Positions 42,401 to 49,250 of a DNA stretch of 64,000 nucleotides are shown one piece after another. The notes under the pieces are model-generated. The model saw only the letters and a program-made list of their open reading frames with translations, was not told where the DNA came from and made no database searches. Each line of letters opens with the position of its first letter. Position 1 is the stretch's first letter. The DNA is from CAZGSN01 sp964371655. Its GTDB lineage: Bacteria > Desulfobacterota > Binatia > HRBIN30. The stretch lies in assembly GCA_964371655.1 (NCBI GenBank), contig CAYJOD010000017.1, forward strand, positions 31,552 to 95,551, read 5' to 3'. Position numbers and translations under genes: made by a program.

Positions 42401-42640
42401 CGACACCGGCAGGTCTCTGTGTACGATGGCGTGGCCACCGGCGCCGAGATCGAAGTCGAGGCGCATACCCATACCGCTGTGACCCTGATCACGCGCAATT
42501 TCCGCACGCGCACCCTCGGACCAGGTTACACGCCAAGGTTTGATGTCTTCGAAGTCATCGAGGACGGCCTGCGCCGCGACGGTGCTCGTACGCACCAACG
42601 ACAGCAACACCATGATCCACAGCCAGGGTCTACCCACCAC
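39473..42640 (-). CDS. secreted discoidin-domain protein with six-hairpin glycosidase-like domain
   Basis: 1055 residues, signal peptide at the N-terminus. First a carbohydrate-binding-like jelly roll (VLDDFEDIKPWRVTWSEGAR, about 26-180), then an F5/8 type C (discoidin) domain (about 190-310, DQKAETSWHSGTIAAQQWLI). A beta-sandwich linker follows and then an alpha/alpha barrel-like region (about 630-950) with PRTYARAWIRDGAMISGGLL, HDSDGEFIYIVAEYYRHTHD and YWDDFFALRG, as in glucoamylase/trehalase-like six-hairpin glycosidases. The family is not fixed. The start is a GTG at 42640; an ATG at 42613 would still leave a signal peptide. It is likely exported for polysaccharide breakdown together with the GH5 and GH3 enzymes. 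Confidence 0.8.
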   Translation of the reverse strand: MVGRPWLWIMVLLSLVRTSTVAAQAVLDDFEDIKPWRVTWSEGARAEIARDQGHSGMGMRLDFDLGAGGHAIVHRDLPVSLPANYTFKFWVHGDALPNSFEFKLIGRGAKNVWWYKQHDFDFRSEWQEVIVKKPRIEFAWGPLGGGPPREIVAVEFAVSAGQGGKGSVWIDDLRIEQRDAEARPDLKPKVTASTSQPGHEPEMVLDQKAETSWHSGTIAAQQWLIIDLQARREYGALVIDWEHDDFAASYEVETSDDGKEWKPLYSCARSNGGRDYIYAPDAESRFIRLNLQESSRGQGYGIVAVGIAPYELSTSPNRFFEMIARDAPPGIYPKYLIGKQTYWTVVGVDSDSKNALINEEGAIEVQRGGVSIEPFLYSDGELITWNAVQTSQELEEGYLPIPSVNWLHERLALKVTAVAAGTPESSTLHVRYRIENRTDVFKDVTLFVAVRPFQVLPPWQNLNLVGGVSPIHDLTFQGRTVSVNGKETILTQTPPERFGASTFDEGMITDFLTDGRMPPQNKISDPFGYASGALMYRLRLDPHASSDVYLAVPFHDPKRAGMSVPSDGVEAHFSATLAAVADYWRRLLNRVELRLPPDGERVARSIKSTIAYTLINRRGPALHPGPRTYARAWIRDGAMISGGLLEMGLTEEVRDFMRWFSQYQADDGRIPCCVDDRGADRVPEHDSDGEFIYIVAEYYRHTHDIGFLNELWPAVVKAVDHLTGLRAQRITDEYRKPEKLVFFGLVPESISHEGYSSQPVHSYWDDFFALRGFKDAAALAVAVGDDERVVKLAALREAFRSDLYASIERTMKDKHIDYIPGSAELGDYDPTSTAIALTLGREYVHMPQPALNDTFEKYWAHVVTRRKRLNGDEAYSAYELRNVGALVLLGQRERAYELLKLLLDDQRPVTWNQWQEITWKDPTLPRFIGDMPHTWVASSLVQSVRSFFAYERESDSSLVLAAGLPSVWVMSPEGVSVKRLPTHYGVLHFSLRAEEPRRLRALIGGDLVLPPGRIILKPPLPQPLKGVTVNGRASMAFTADSATISDFPAEVVLEY

Positions 42641-43111
42641 CTGGTTTCTCTACCACGGCAGAAGGCACAGTCGAGAGGAATTGCCGGTCAGCGCTTTGGA
42701 GTGCAGCGGCCCTTCGACGCAGCTCAGCGCGGGCGACTGCCCACGACCCAAGCAGTGCCGGTGTTTGCAAGCACTCCCTCTCCCGCAATACCCGCGGGAG
42801 AGGAGTGTGTCGATTTTCTCGCTGACCCGCCCTTCGAGACGCCGCCAGAGGATGGCGGCTCCTCAGGGCGAACGGAGGCTGGCTTGATCTTATTGAACAT
42901 TTGTCCGTTCGTGCTGAGGAGGCCCCTTCTTCTGGGGCCGTCTCGAAGCACGGCTTGGAGTTTATCGACACACTCAGAGGGAGGGGGTGAGGGATCCACC
43001 TCTTTCTCGATGCTGCGTTTCGCCCATCTCCCGCCACGGTTCCCTCACCCTAACCCTCTCCCGCAAGTAATACAGGGGAGCTGGCCTGGTGGTGCAGGCA
43101 TCGCGGCACGC
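42641..43111. repeat. repeat cluster with GAGTGTGTCGA shell (42803-42975) and CCCTCTCCC hairpins
   Basis: CCCTCTCCCGC / GCGGGAGAGG at about 42776-42802. Immediately after, GAGTGTGTCGA (42803-42813) and TCGACACACTC (42965-42975) enclose a CCTTCGAGACGCCGCCAGAG ... CTCAGGGCGAACGG hairpin (42832-42948). Further CCCTCACCC-type sequence lies at about 43043-43070. No gene seen. Confidence 0.85.
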
Positions 43112-43792
43112 TCACAGCACGAGCAATCCAAAATACTGCAGGCTCTCGATGACGACGTCGGCGACACGGAAGTCCTGGTCTGCGGTCAGCGCCGTTGGCA
43201 CGACGACGACGGTCATCCCGGCGCGATGCGCGGCGAGGGCGCCGGTGGCGGAGTCTTCGATCGCGATGCATGACTCGGGGCGTGCGCCGAGGCGTGCGGC
43301 GGCGTGCAGATACACATCGGGAGCCGGCTTCGGATGCTTGATCTCCGGGTCCTCGCCGGAGACGCGAATCGTGAAGACTTCATCCACGCCCGCCGCGCGC
43401 AGCTCCGCATCGATGCGGTCGCGCGGAGAAGAAGACGCCAGGGCCAAGCGCACGCCATCGCTCCGAAGTTGCCATGCCAACTCCACGGCGGGCTCGATGA
43501 TCGGCAGATCGACGGCGATCTCGTGCAGCGACGCGGCGCGGATTTGCACAATGAGCTCCGCGACCGAAGCCGACAAGGCATAGAGATCCTTCCACGCCAC
43601 CCAGGTTGCCGTCTCACCCCAGCCGATGAACTTGCGATACTCCTCCTCGCTGATTGCTTTCGCGTACTGCGCGAGGACGCGATTCGCGGCTCGCAAGTGC
43701 GCCGGCTCGGAATCGACGAGCACACCGTCGAGGTCGAAGATCACCGCCTCAACGTCACGAATGCGCGGCACCGCGGAGGAACGCTTCGGCAT
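43112..43792 (-). CDS. HAD hydrolase (beta-phosphoglucomutase-like)
   Basis: 226 residues. Motif I AVIFDLDGVLVDSEP (DxD plus the DGVLVDSE typical of beta-phosphoglucomutase/phosphatase subgroup), motif II LALASSSPRD, motif III Lys in IKHPKPAPDVYL and motif IV IEDSATGALAAHRAGM. A four-helix cap lies between motifs I and II. It is either a sugar-phosphate mutase or a phosphatase; the cap residues do not settle this. The ATG at 43792 is clear. It is a single gene between repeat clusters. Confidence 0.9.
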   Translation of the reverse strand: MPKRSSAVPRIRDVEAVIFDLDGVLVDSEPAHLRAANRVLAQYAKAISEEEYRKFIGWGETATWVAWKDLYALSASVAELIVQIRAASLHEIAVDLPIIEPAVELAWQLRSDGVRLALASSSPRDRIDAELRAAGVDEVFTIRVSGEDPEIKHPKPAPDVYLHAAARLGARPESCIAIEDSATGALAAHRAGMTVVVVPTALTADQDFRVADVVIESLQYFGLLVL

Positions 43793-44211
43793 TCGACGCG
43801 TATAGCAGCCATCGCGTCAGCTTCGACAGATCCGCAAGCCGCGTCCGAGCCTGTCAGACGACGGAGATGGGGCACGATCGCGTGCCCCAGGTATCCTGAG
43901 GTAGAACTTCGGCGCAAACATGCCGATGAAGAACCCTCACCCTAACCCTAACCCAAGGGGAGAGTCGACAAATGCGAATGGAAAACAGGAAACAGGAAAC
44001 CGGGAACCGAAAACTGGGCTATGCTTACGCAGAATGGCCGGTTTTTCATTTTCGGTCTCCGGTTTCCTGTTTTCCATTCTCCGAGCGACGGCCTGTTGCG
44101 GAGAAAATCGACAGTCTCCAAGGGGAGAGGGGAGATTGCCTTGCTCCCGCTCCCCCTGGGAGAGGGCTGGAGTGAGGGTGATCGGCGCGGTTTCGGATAC
44201 TCCAGTCGACA
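43793..44211. repeat. GAGACTGTCGA element with GGAAAC hairpin (43960-44118)
   Basis: Opposite-orientation copy of 47235-47395. The GGAAAACAGGAAAC... arm (43978-44014) faces CGGTTTCCTGTTTTCCATTC (44060-44079); the flanks are GGAGAGTCGACA (43959-43970) and TCGACAGTCTCC (44108-44119). The sequence CTATGCTTACGCAGAATGG in the loop is shared with the other copy. Also holds CCCTCACCCTAACCCTAACC (43934-43953). Confidence 0.9.
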
Positions 44212-45822
44212 TCACTCCCGGCCGTCGAGGACACGTCGCCGCACTTGGCGCAGGGCACCACCGTCGAATTCTGCCAGCAGATAACCCGGCGGCTCGCCGC
44301 CGGGTGCACGGACATGCCCAAGCGATGCTCCGATGTGGAGTGGAATCGTATCCGCACCGTTGCGATCGGACGCGATCGGCGCCGAGCGCAGGCGCAGCGA
44401 ATCGCGATCGACTTCGATCCGGCTGGAACGATGCACATGACCGGAGAAGGTAGCGACGCTGCCGCGCACCGACGCGAGAGCCCGCACCAGCGGCGCCATG
44501 TTGCGGAAGGAGACGCCGCGACGCAGACCGCTGCGCTGCAGGCGGCGTTCGAACGCAACCTGCGCATCATGCCCGTCATCCTGGCCGGGATGGATATCCT
44601 CGAGGTGATCCTCGACCGCCGTGATCGAGTGCGGGGTGAGAATCGGAGCATGGAAGAACACGGCGGCGTGGTGGGCACCGGCCAACGTCGCGCTCAGCCA
44701 GCGCATCTGTGCGTGGCTAGGACCCTCACTATCGGGATCGACCCAGGAGGTCGGCAGCGCGCGCGCCAGCAGCGAGCGCCGCGACCAGTCCAGCCCCCGC
44801 CAGCGCAGCACGACGTCGCGACCGCTCGCAAAGAACACCAGGCGCGTGCCACGGATATCGAGATGAAAATCGGTGGCCGGCGCGAGCAGCGACAGATGCG
44901 GCAACAGGCCATCGCCGCCCTCGTGGTCGTGGGTGCGCAGGGCATCACAATCGGATGGGCGCAAGCGCCAAGCCTCCCACATCCCCGCCGCCTTCAGAAG
45001 CGACGCCAGGCGCGGGCGTGGTATGCCGACCGAGCCGAGACCGAAAACGCGCGGCCGCCACGGATTGACGCGATAGTCGTGATTCCCGGGAATCGCCAAC
45101 ACCGGAACGCTCAGCGTCGCCAGCAGGTCCAGCAGCAGCTGCACATTGCTGCTTGCCGCGGCGGCGGCGCCGGCGCGCGCCGCCGGATAGACATGATCCA
45201 CCAAGTCGCCACCGAGCACGACGAGATCGAGCTGGCCACGCGCGGCCAGTTGATTGACCTCGGCCACGAAGACAGCCAGCAGGCGCTGCGGATAGCAAAA
45301 CCGCTCGCGCAGATCGGGCGCATGCCGGTCGATTGCCACGGCGATCGCGTCCCATATCCGCGCCACGTGCAGATCGGTTGCGAACGCCACGCGCAGGCCG
45401 CGTACAGCACTGCCCATGACGGCTACCGAGCTCGGGCGTTCGACAACGCCGTCGCGAACCAGGTGAAAGACAGCGGCGGTGCGCGGCGGCTGCGGTTCAA
45501 GCTCGCGGGGCACAAGCGCGAGGATCTCGAACAGCGGCCGTGTCTCGGAGCGTTGACGCAGATACTCGGCGGCGTATGGATGCGACCTGTTGCTTCCGAA
45601 TTCGCGGACGGCGGTGATCTGCAGGACGGAGTCCGTCCGCGTTGTCAGGTCCCGCAGCGCCAGCCTTGCAGCCCAACCGCTCAAGCTGTCGACGCTGCCA
45701 CCGTGCTCGACGAGAACGGCAAGCGTGCGCTGTTCACCGGAGATGAATGCCGGGAGCCCCGGAGCAGGCCAGACAACACGAGGTGCGTCGGGGATCGTCA
45801 TTGGATTACGTCGAGGCTGCAT
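44212..45822 (-). CDS. metallophosphoesterase
   Basis: 536 residues. The calcineurin-like fold has its whole metal-binding set: VAFATDLHVARIWDA (D-x-H), VVLGGDLVDHVYPA (GDxxD), AIPGNHDYRVNP (GNHD), VFFHAPILTPHS and ATFSGHVHRSSRIE (GHxH). The first 150 residues are extra and unassigned. No signal peptide, so probably cytoplasmic. Substrate unknown. The ATG at 45822 is preceded by GGGAAGG; ATG at 45801 is another possibility. Confidence 0.9.
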   Translation of the reverse strand: MQPRRNPMTIPDAPRVVWPAPGLPAFISGEQRTLAVLVEHGGSVDSLSGWAARLALRDLTTRTDSVLQITAVREFGSNRSHPYAAEYLRQRSETRPLFEILALVPRELEPQPPRTAAVFHLVRDGVVERPSSVAVMGSAVRGLRVAFATDLHVARIWDAIAVAIDRHAPDLRERFCYPQRLLAVFVAEVNQLAARGQLDLVVLGGDLVDHVYPAARAGAAAAASSNVQLLLDLLATLSVPVLAIPGNHDYRVNPWRPRVFGLGSVGIPRPRLASLLKAAGMWEAWRLRPSDCDALRTHDHEGGDGLLPHLSLLAPATDFHLDIRGTRLVFFASGRDVVLRWRGLDWSRRSLLARALPTSWVDPDSEGPSHAQMRWLSATLAGAHHAAVFFHAPILTPHSITAVEDHLEDIHPGQDDGHDAQVAFERRLQRSGLRRGVSFRNMAPLVRALASVRGSVATFSGHVHRSSRIEVDRDSLRLRSAPIASDRNGADTIPLHIGASLGHVRAPGGEPPGYLLAEFDGGALRQVRRRVLDGRE

Positions 45823-46202
45823 GGGATCGCGCGCCTTCCCTTTCGATCCGGCGCGCAGGGCGAAGCCTATCATGGAGCGTCGCTTTCAGGCGAGTGGGAA
45901 ACCTGGCAAGGGGTCAAGGGCAACAGGGGCGAAGCAACGAAGGGAACGAACGTCCACGAGAGGCTCGGCACTTTTGGATCTTCCACGCTTCTGTTGGGGT
46001 TGGTCTGTTTGATGTTTTCGCTCGCTGTCATCCCGAGCGACGCGAGGGATCTGCCATGGAATGCCGTGGCCACCGTGGCCCTGGAAGATTCCTCGCCGCG
46101 GAAATTACGACGGCTCGGAATGACAATCAAACTGAACCCACACCTTTTGCTTGAGAAGCATTCACGATTCGAGCATCCTCGACATTCGAAGCGGAGGCCA
46201 TC
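45823..46202. repeat. intergenic region with TGTCATCCCGAGC inverted repeat (46026-46125)
   Basis: TGTCATCCCGAGCGACGCGA (from 46026) faces GCTCGGAATGACA (46113-46125), with GGGATCT / AAGATTCC sub-arms. This pattern is common in many environmental bacteria. The rest shows no gene. A GGAGG ribosome-binding site for the next gene lies at about 46192. Confidence 0.75.
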
Positions 46203-47111
46203 ATGTCCGTCAGCCGACTCACCCAGCGCTCGCGACGACGCACCTTCATGCCGGCTGTCGTGTGGATTTTGTCCACGGTGCTGTGCAGCCTTTCCGCCGC
46301 CGCCGAGCCGGTCGATTTTTCGGTTCTCTCCTACAACACACACGGCCTACCAGCCTGGATCGCACGCGACCAGCCCGACGAACGCTTTCCGCAAATTGCC
46401 AAGCTGGCGGCGACCTACGACGTCGCACTGTTTCAGGAGAACTTCGTCGACGCGAATTTCCGCGAGCTCGCCGACGGCTTGCCGGGTCGTTTCCTGCAGC
46501 GCGGCAACGGCAGTCGGGCGGGGTGGTTTTCCCTGCTCTCCACGTTTTGCGGCAGCTGCGGTTCGGGGTTGACGGCGGCTGTCGACCCACGATTCAAGGC
46601 GGAGCTGCTCGACCGCAAGGGCTACGGGTCGTGCTCCGGATGGGTGGGTGGTGCCAATGACTGCTGGGCAACCAAGGGCTACCTCGCCACGCGCCTCAGG
46701 CTGACCAACGGGACGAGCATCGATATCTACGATCTGCACCTGGACGCGGGCGATGGACAGGAGGATCACGAAGTGCGTAGCTCGCAACTCGAGGTGCTGC
46801 GTGCCGAGATCAGCCGTATGAGCGACACGCACGCCGTGATCGTCGCCGGTGACTTCAACCTGGACCCACGCACGCCGCGCGACCGGATCTTGCTAGATCG
46901 TTTTGCGGGTCCGCTGCAGCTCGTCCACAGCGACGCCAGTGGAAGCGTGACCAAGTGGACTGAGCAGATCGACCACATTCTGTACCGCTCCAGCCAGGAC
47001 ACCAAGCTACAGCTTCTCAGCTCGGGAGAAGCGAAGGAATTCATCGCTCCTGCCAGCACGCCCCTCAGCGATCATCCCGCGGTGTTCGCCCGCTTTGAAG
47101 CGCAGCCGTAG
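46203..47111 (+). CDS. secreted endonuclease/exonuclease/phosphatase-family protein (sphingomyelinase-like)
   Basis: 302 residues. Signal peptide (VVWILSTVLCSLSAAAEP). EEP fold motifs: SVLSYNTHGLPAW (Asn), VALFQENFVD (metal Glu), YDLHLDAGDGQ, VAGDFNLDPRTP (GDFN) and a final LSDHPAVFARF (catalytic SDH). Length and secretion fit bacterial sphingomyelinase C/nSMase-like phosphodiesterases more than AP endonucleases. It would cut a phosphodiester outside the cell or in the periplasm; sphingomyelin is only one candidate. The ATG at 46203 follows GGAGG. Confidence 0.88.
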   Translation: MSVSRLTQRSRRRTFMPAVVWILSTVLCSLSAAAEPVDFSVLSYNTHGLPAWIARDQPDERFPQIAKLAATYDVALFQENFVDANFRELADGLPGRFLQRGNGSRAGWFSLLSTFCGSCGSGLTAAVDPRFKAELLDRKGYGSCSGWVGGANDCWATKGYLATRLRLTNGTSIDIYDLHLDAGDGQEDHEVRSSQLEVLRAEISRMSDTHAVIVAGDFNLDPRTPRDRILLDRFAGPLQLVHSDASGSVTKWTEQIDHILYRSSQDTKLQLLSSGEAKEFIAPASTPLSDHPAVFARFEAQP

Positions 47112-47667
47112 CGATTGATCGCCACGTATTCGTCGAGCGCGGCGAGCGCGGTCCGAGTGTGGTGAGCTGCAAGTTCGCAGAAGAAGTGGAGCACCCAGAA
47201 CTGCCGATCACCCTCACCTCGACCCTCTCCCAAAGAGACTGTCGATTTTCTCCGCGACCGGCCGTTGCTCGGAGAATGGAAAACAGGAAACCGGAAACCG
47301 AAAATGGGAAACCGGCCTTTCTGCATAAGCATTGCCCAGTTTTCGGTTCCCGGTGTCCCGTTTCCTGTTTTCCATTCGAATTTATCGACACTCTCAAAGG
47401 AGCGGGAGAAGGCTCCCTCCCCTCTCCCTTTGGAGACTGTCGATAAAGTCGCGTAGGGCCGGTTGTACCGGCCGGTCGGGTGGAAAATATGGCCGGCACA
47501 GCCGGCCCTACCAGCCGGTACGAAACTCGCGCACCCGCCGCGCCGCAGAAGATCGACAGTCTCTTTGGGAGAGGGTTAACGTGAGGCTTCTTCGCCGGCA
47601 TTTCGTCGGTGACCTTTCGACTCAGGACACCAGGTTGGCGGAATCTGCTTCGTCGTGTCAGCTCTGG
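47112..47667. repeat. two adjacent GAGACTGTCGA-shell elements (47235-47395, 47433-47563)
   Basis: No gene seen. 47235-47395: ends GAGACTGTCGA and TCGACACTCTC around a GGAAAC hairpin (47274-47377). 47433-47563: perfect 11-bp ends GAGACTGTCGA / TCGACAGTCTC around GTAGGGCCGGTTGTACCGGC and CCGGCACAGCCGGCCCTAC. So the same shell carries two different cores side by side. Confidence 0.92.
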
Positions 47668-48504
47668 TCAATGTACCGTCGCCAGGAAATCGAGGACGGC
47701 GCGGTTGAACAGGTCCGGGGTTTCGAAGTTGAAACCGTGGCTGCCGCCTGGGATCTTCACCAATTTCGCGCCCGGAATGTGCTTGGCGAGGATGTCGGAG
47801 TTGGCCGGCGGCACCAGGCGGTCAGCGTCGCCGGTGATCACCAAGGTCGGCGACTTGATTTGATGCAGGCGGTCGGTTGCCTTGTGGCCCATCACCGCGG
47901 CGACCTGACCGAGTATGGCTTCGAGGCTGAAGCCATACTGGAGGGCACCAGAGAAGACCTCCATGAGCTTGGGGAGCTCCGTGGCAATGAACTCAGGATT
48001 GAAGACGGTGGGCAGCATGTGCTGGAAGAACATCATCGGGTCGACGGAGCTGAAGTCGATCTCGATGTCGCCGCTCGCCGAGATCTTGCCACCGAACTGT
48101 TGCACGCTCATTTGCAGCTGTTCCTCGACATCGCTGCCGGGTTCCGGATACGTGCACCCCAACACCAGACCGCGCACTCTGTCGGGATGCCGCAGCACCA
48201 GCTCTTGCGCGATCATGCCACCCATCGACACGCCGACGACATGCGCGCGAGGAATCTTTAGGACGTCGAGCAAGCCGACCGCCTCGTCGGCCATTTGATG
48301 GATCGTGTAAGGACCCGACGGCTTCGAGCTACGACCGACGCCGCGATTGTCGAAGCTAATGGTTCGGTAGTGCTTGGAGAGCTCCGGAACCTGAAAGAGC
48401 CAAGCGGTCGAATCCGCGGCCAGCCCCATGATCAACAGAAGCGGATCGCCGCTGCCACGTTCTTCGTAATGCAACTCGATGCCACCAACTTTCGCCATGC
48501 TCAT
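47668..48504 (-). CDS. alpha/beta hydrolase
   Basis: 278 residues. Alpha/beta-hydrolase motifs: oxyanion hole region LLLIMGLAADSTAW, SFDNRGVGRSSKP, nucleophile elbow GVSMGGM, acid in VITGDADRLVPP, and the His in PGGSHGFNFE. It resembles 3-oxoadipate enol-lactonase-like esterases; the substrate is open. The ATG at 48504 is preceded by AGGAAGGA; ATG at 48498 is close by. It lies 37 bases downstream of the ferritin-like gene on the same strand, so both may be co-transcribed. Confidence 0.9.
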   Translation of the reverse strand: MSMAKVGGIELHYEERGSGDPLLLIMGLAADSTAWLFQVPELSKHYRTISFDNRGVGRSSKPSGPYTIHQMADEAVGLLDVLKIPRAHVVGVSMGGMIAQELVLRHPDRVRGLVLGCTYPEPGSDVEEQLQMSVQQFGGKISASGDIEIDFSSVDPMMFFQHMLPTVFNPEFIATELPKLMEVFSGALQYGFSLEAILGQVAAVMGHKATDRLHQIKSPTLVITGDADRLVPPANSDILAKHIPGAKLVKIPGGSHGFNFETPDLFNRAVLDFLATVH

Positions 48505-48541
48505 GAGTCTGATCCTTCCTTCTGGATGACCTGGATATCGT

Positions 48542-49189
48542 TCAACGACGGCGCGGTGCGCGCGGGCTACGGCGCGGTCTCGGGCTCCCTGCCTTCCCAC
48601 CGCCGCCAACCGCCTTGGGATCGACCTTGCGCAAGCGAGAGACCTGTTCCTCGACGCGGCGATCGACCTCCGCAAGAAGCGCCTTATCACCCGCATACTT
48701 TTCGACCATGTAGCTCAAGTCGGCAAGATCGTGGATGAGCAGCTGCATCGCATGCTCGCGTTCCTTCTCTCCCTTGAGCATCTCAAGTAGATCGAGCACC
48801 AGGTCCTCGATCTCAGAGCCTTCGACGGAAAGCGCTAGCTCGAAGGCGCGCTTGAGGGTCACGCCGCGCTCGGCCTCGGCCTCGGCTGCGGTGAGCAGAC
48901 TGCCAAAATGAATGATGTGCTCGCGTGTGAGTCGCGGCGCCGCCGGCAGCGAACGCTCGGGCATGCTCTCGAGCAGCCCCGCGACCAGCGCCAGTGCGCC
49001 GAAGTGTCGCGCCTCGTGCTGCGCCATATCAAACCAGAAGGCGCGCACTTCAGCCGGCTTCGCGAATGAAGCTTCGAAATGACAGTACAGCTGCATGGTG
49101 CGGCGTTCGAGATCCATCGCGGCATCGATCAGCTTACGCAGCAATTCCGGTGAACGGACCTTACCGGGCTTGAGGTGCTTGAGCGGCAT
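48542..49189 (-). CDS. ferritin-like (rubrerythrin-type) protein
   Basis: 215 residues with four helices carrying the metal-ligand pattern of diiron ferritin-like proteins: MDLERRTMQLYCHFEA, WFDMAQHEARHFGALA (E-x-x-H), ALSVEGSEIEDLVLDLLE and KEREHAMQLLIHDLADLSYM (E-x-x-H). A lysine/arginine-rich tail ends the protein. It may act in peroxide or iron handling; no rubredoxin domain is present. The ATG at 49189 is the best start; a GTG upstream is possible. It lies upstream of the alpha/beta hydrolase. Confidence 0.82.
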   Translation of the reverse strand: MPLKHLKPGKVRSPELLRKLIDAAMDLERRTMQLYCHFEASFAKPAEVRAFWFDMAQHEARHFGALALVAGLLESMPERSLPAAPRLTREHIIHFGSLLTAAEAEAERGVTLKRAFELALSVEGSEIEDLVLDLLEMLKGEKEREHAMQLLIHDLADLSYMVEKYAGDKALLAEVDRRVEEQVSRLRKVDPKAVGGGGKAGSPRPRRSPRAPRRR

Positions 49190-49250
49190 GCGTCGCCGTG
49201 TAGCACACAACGCCGTGTCGACGAAGAGAGCGAGGATCTGGATCGATTGG

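Noticed and set aside
44245..46572. 775-codon open frame on the plus strand
   Set aside because: Covers the metallophosphoesterase gene and an intergenic repeat; composition is shadow-like.
47235..47563. Possible CRISPR array because of repeated short units
   Set aside because: Units are not equal-length repeats with unique spacers; they are two palindromes with shared ends, and no cas gene is present.
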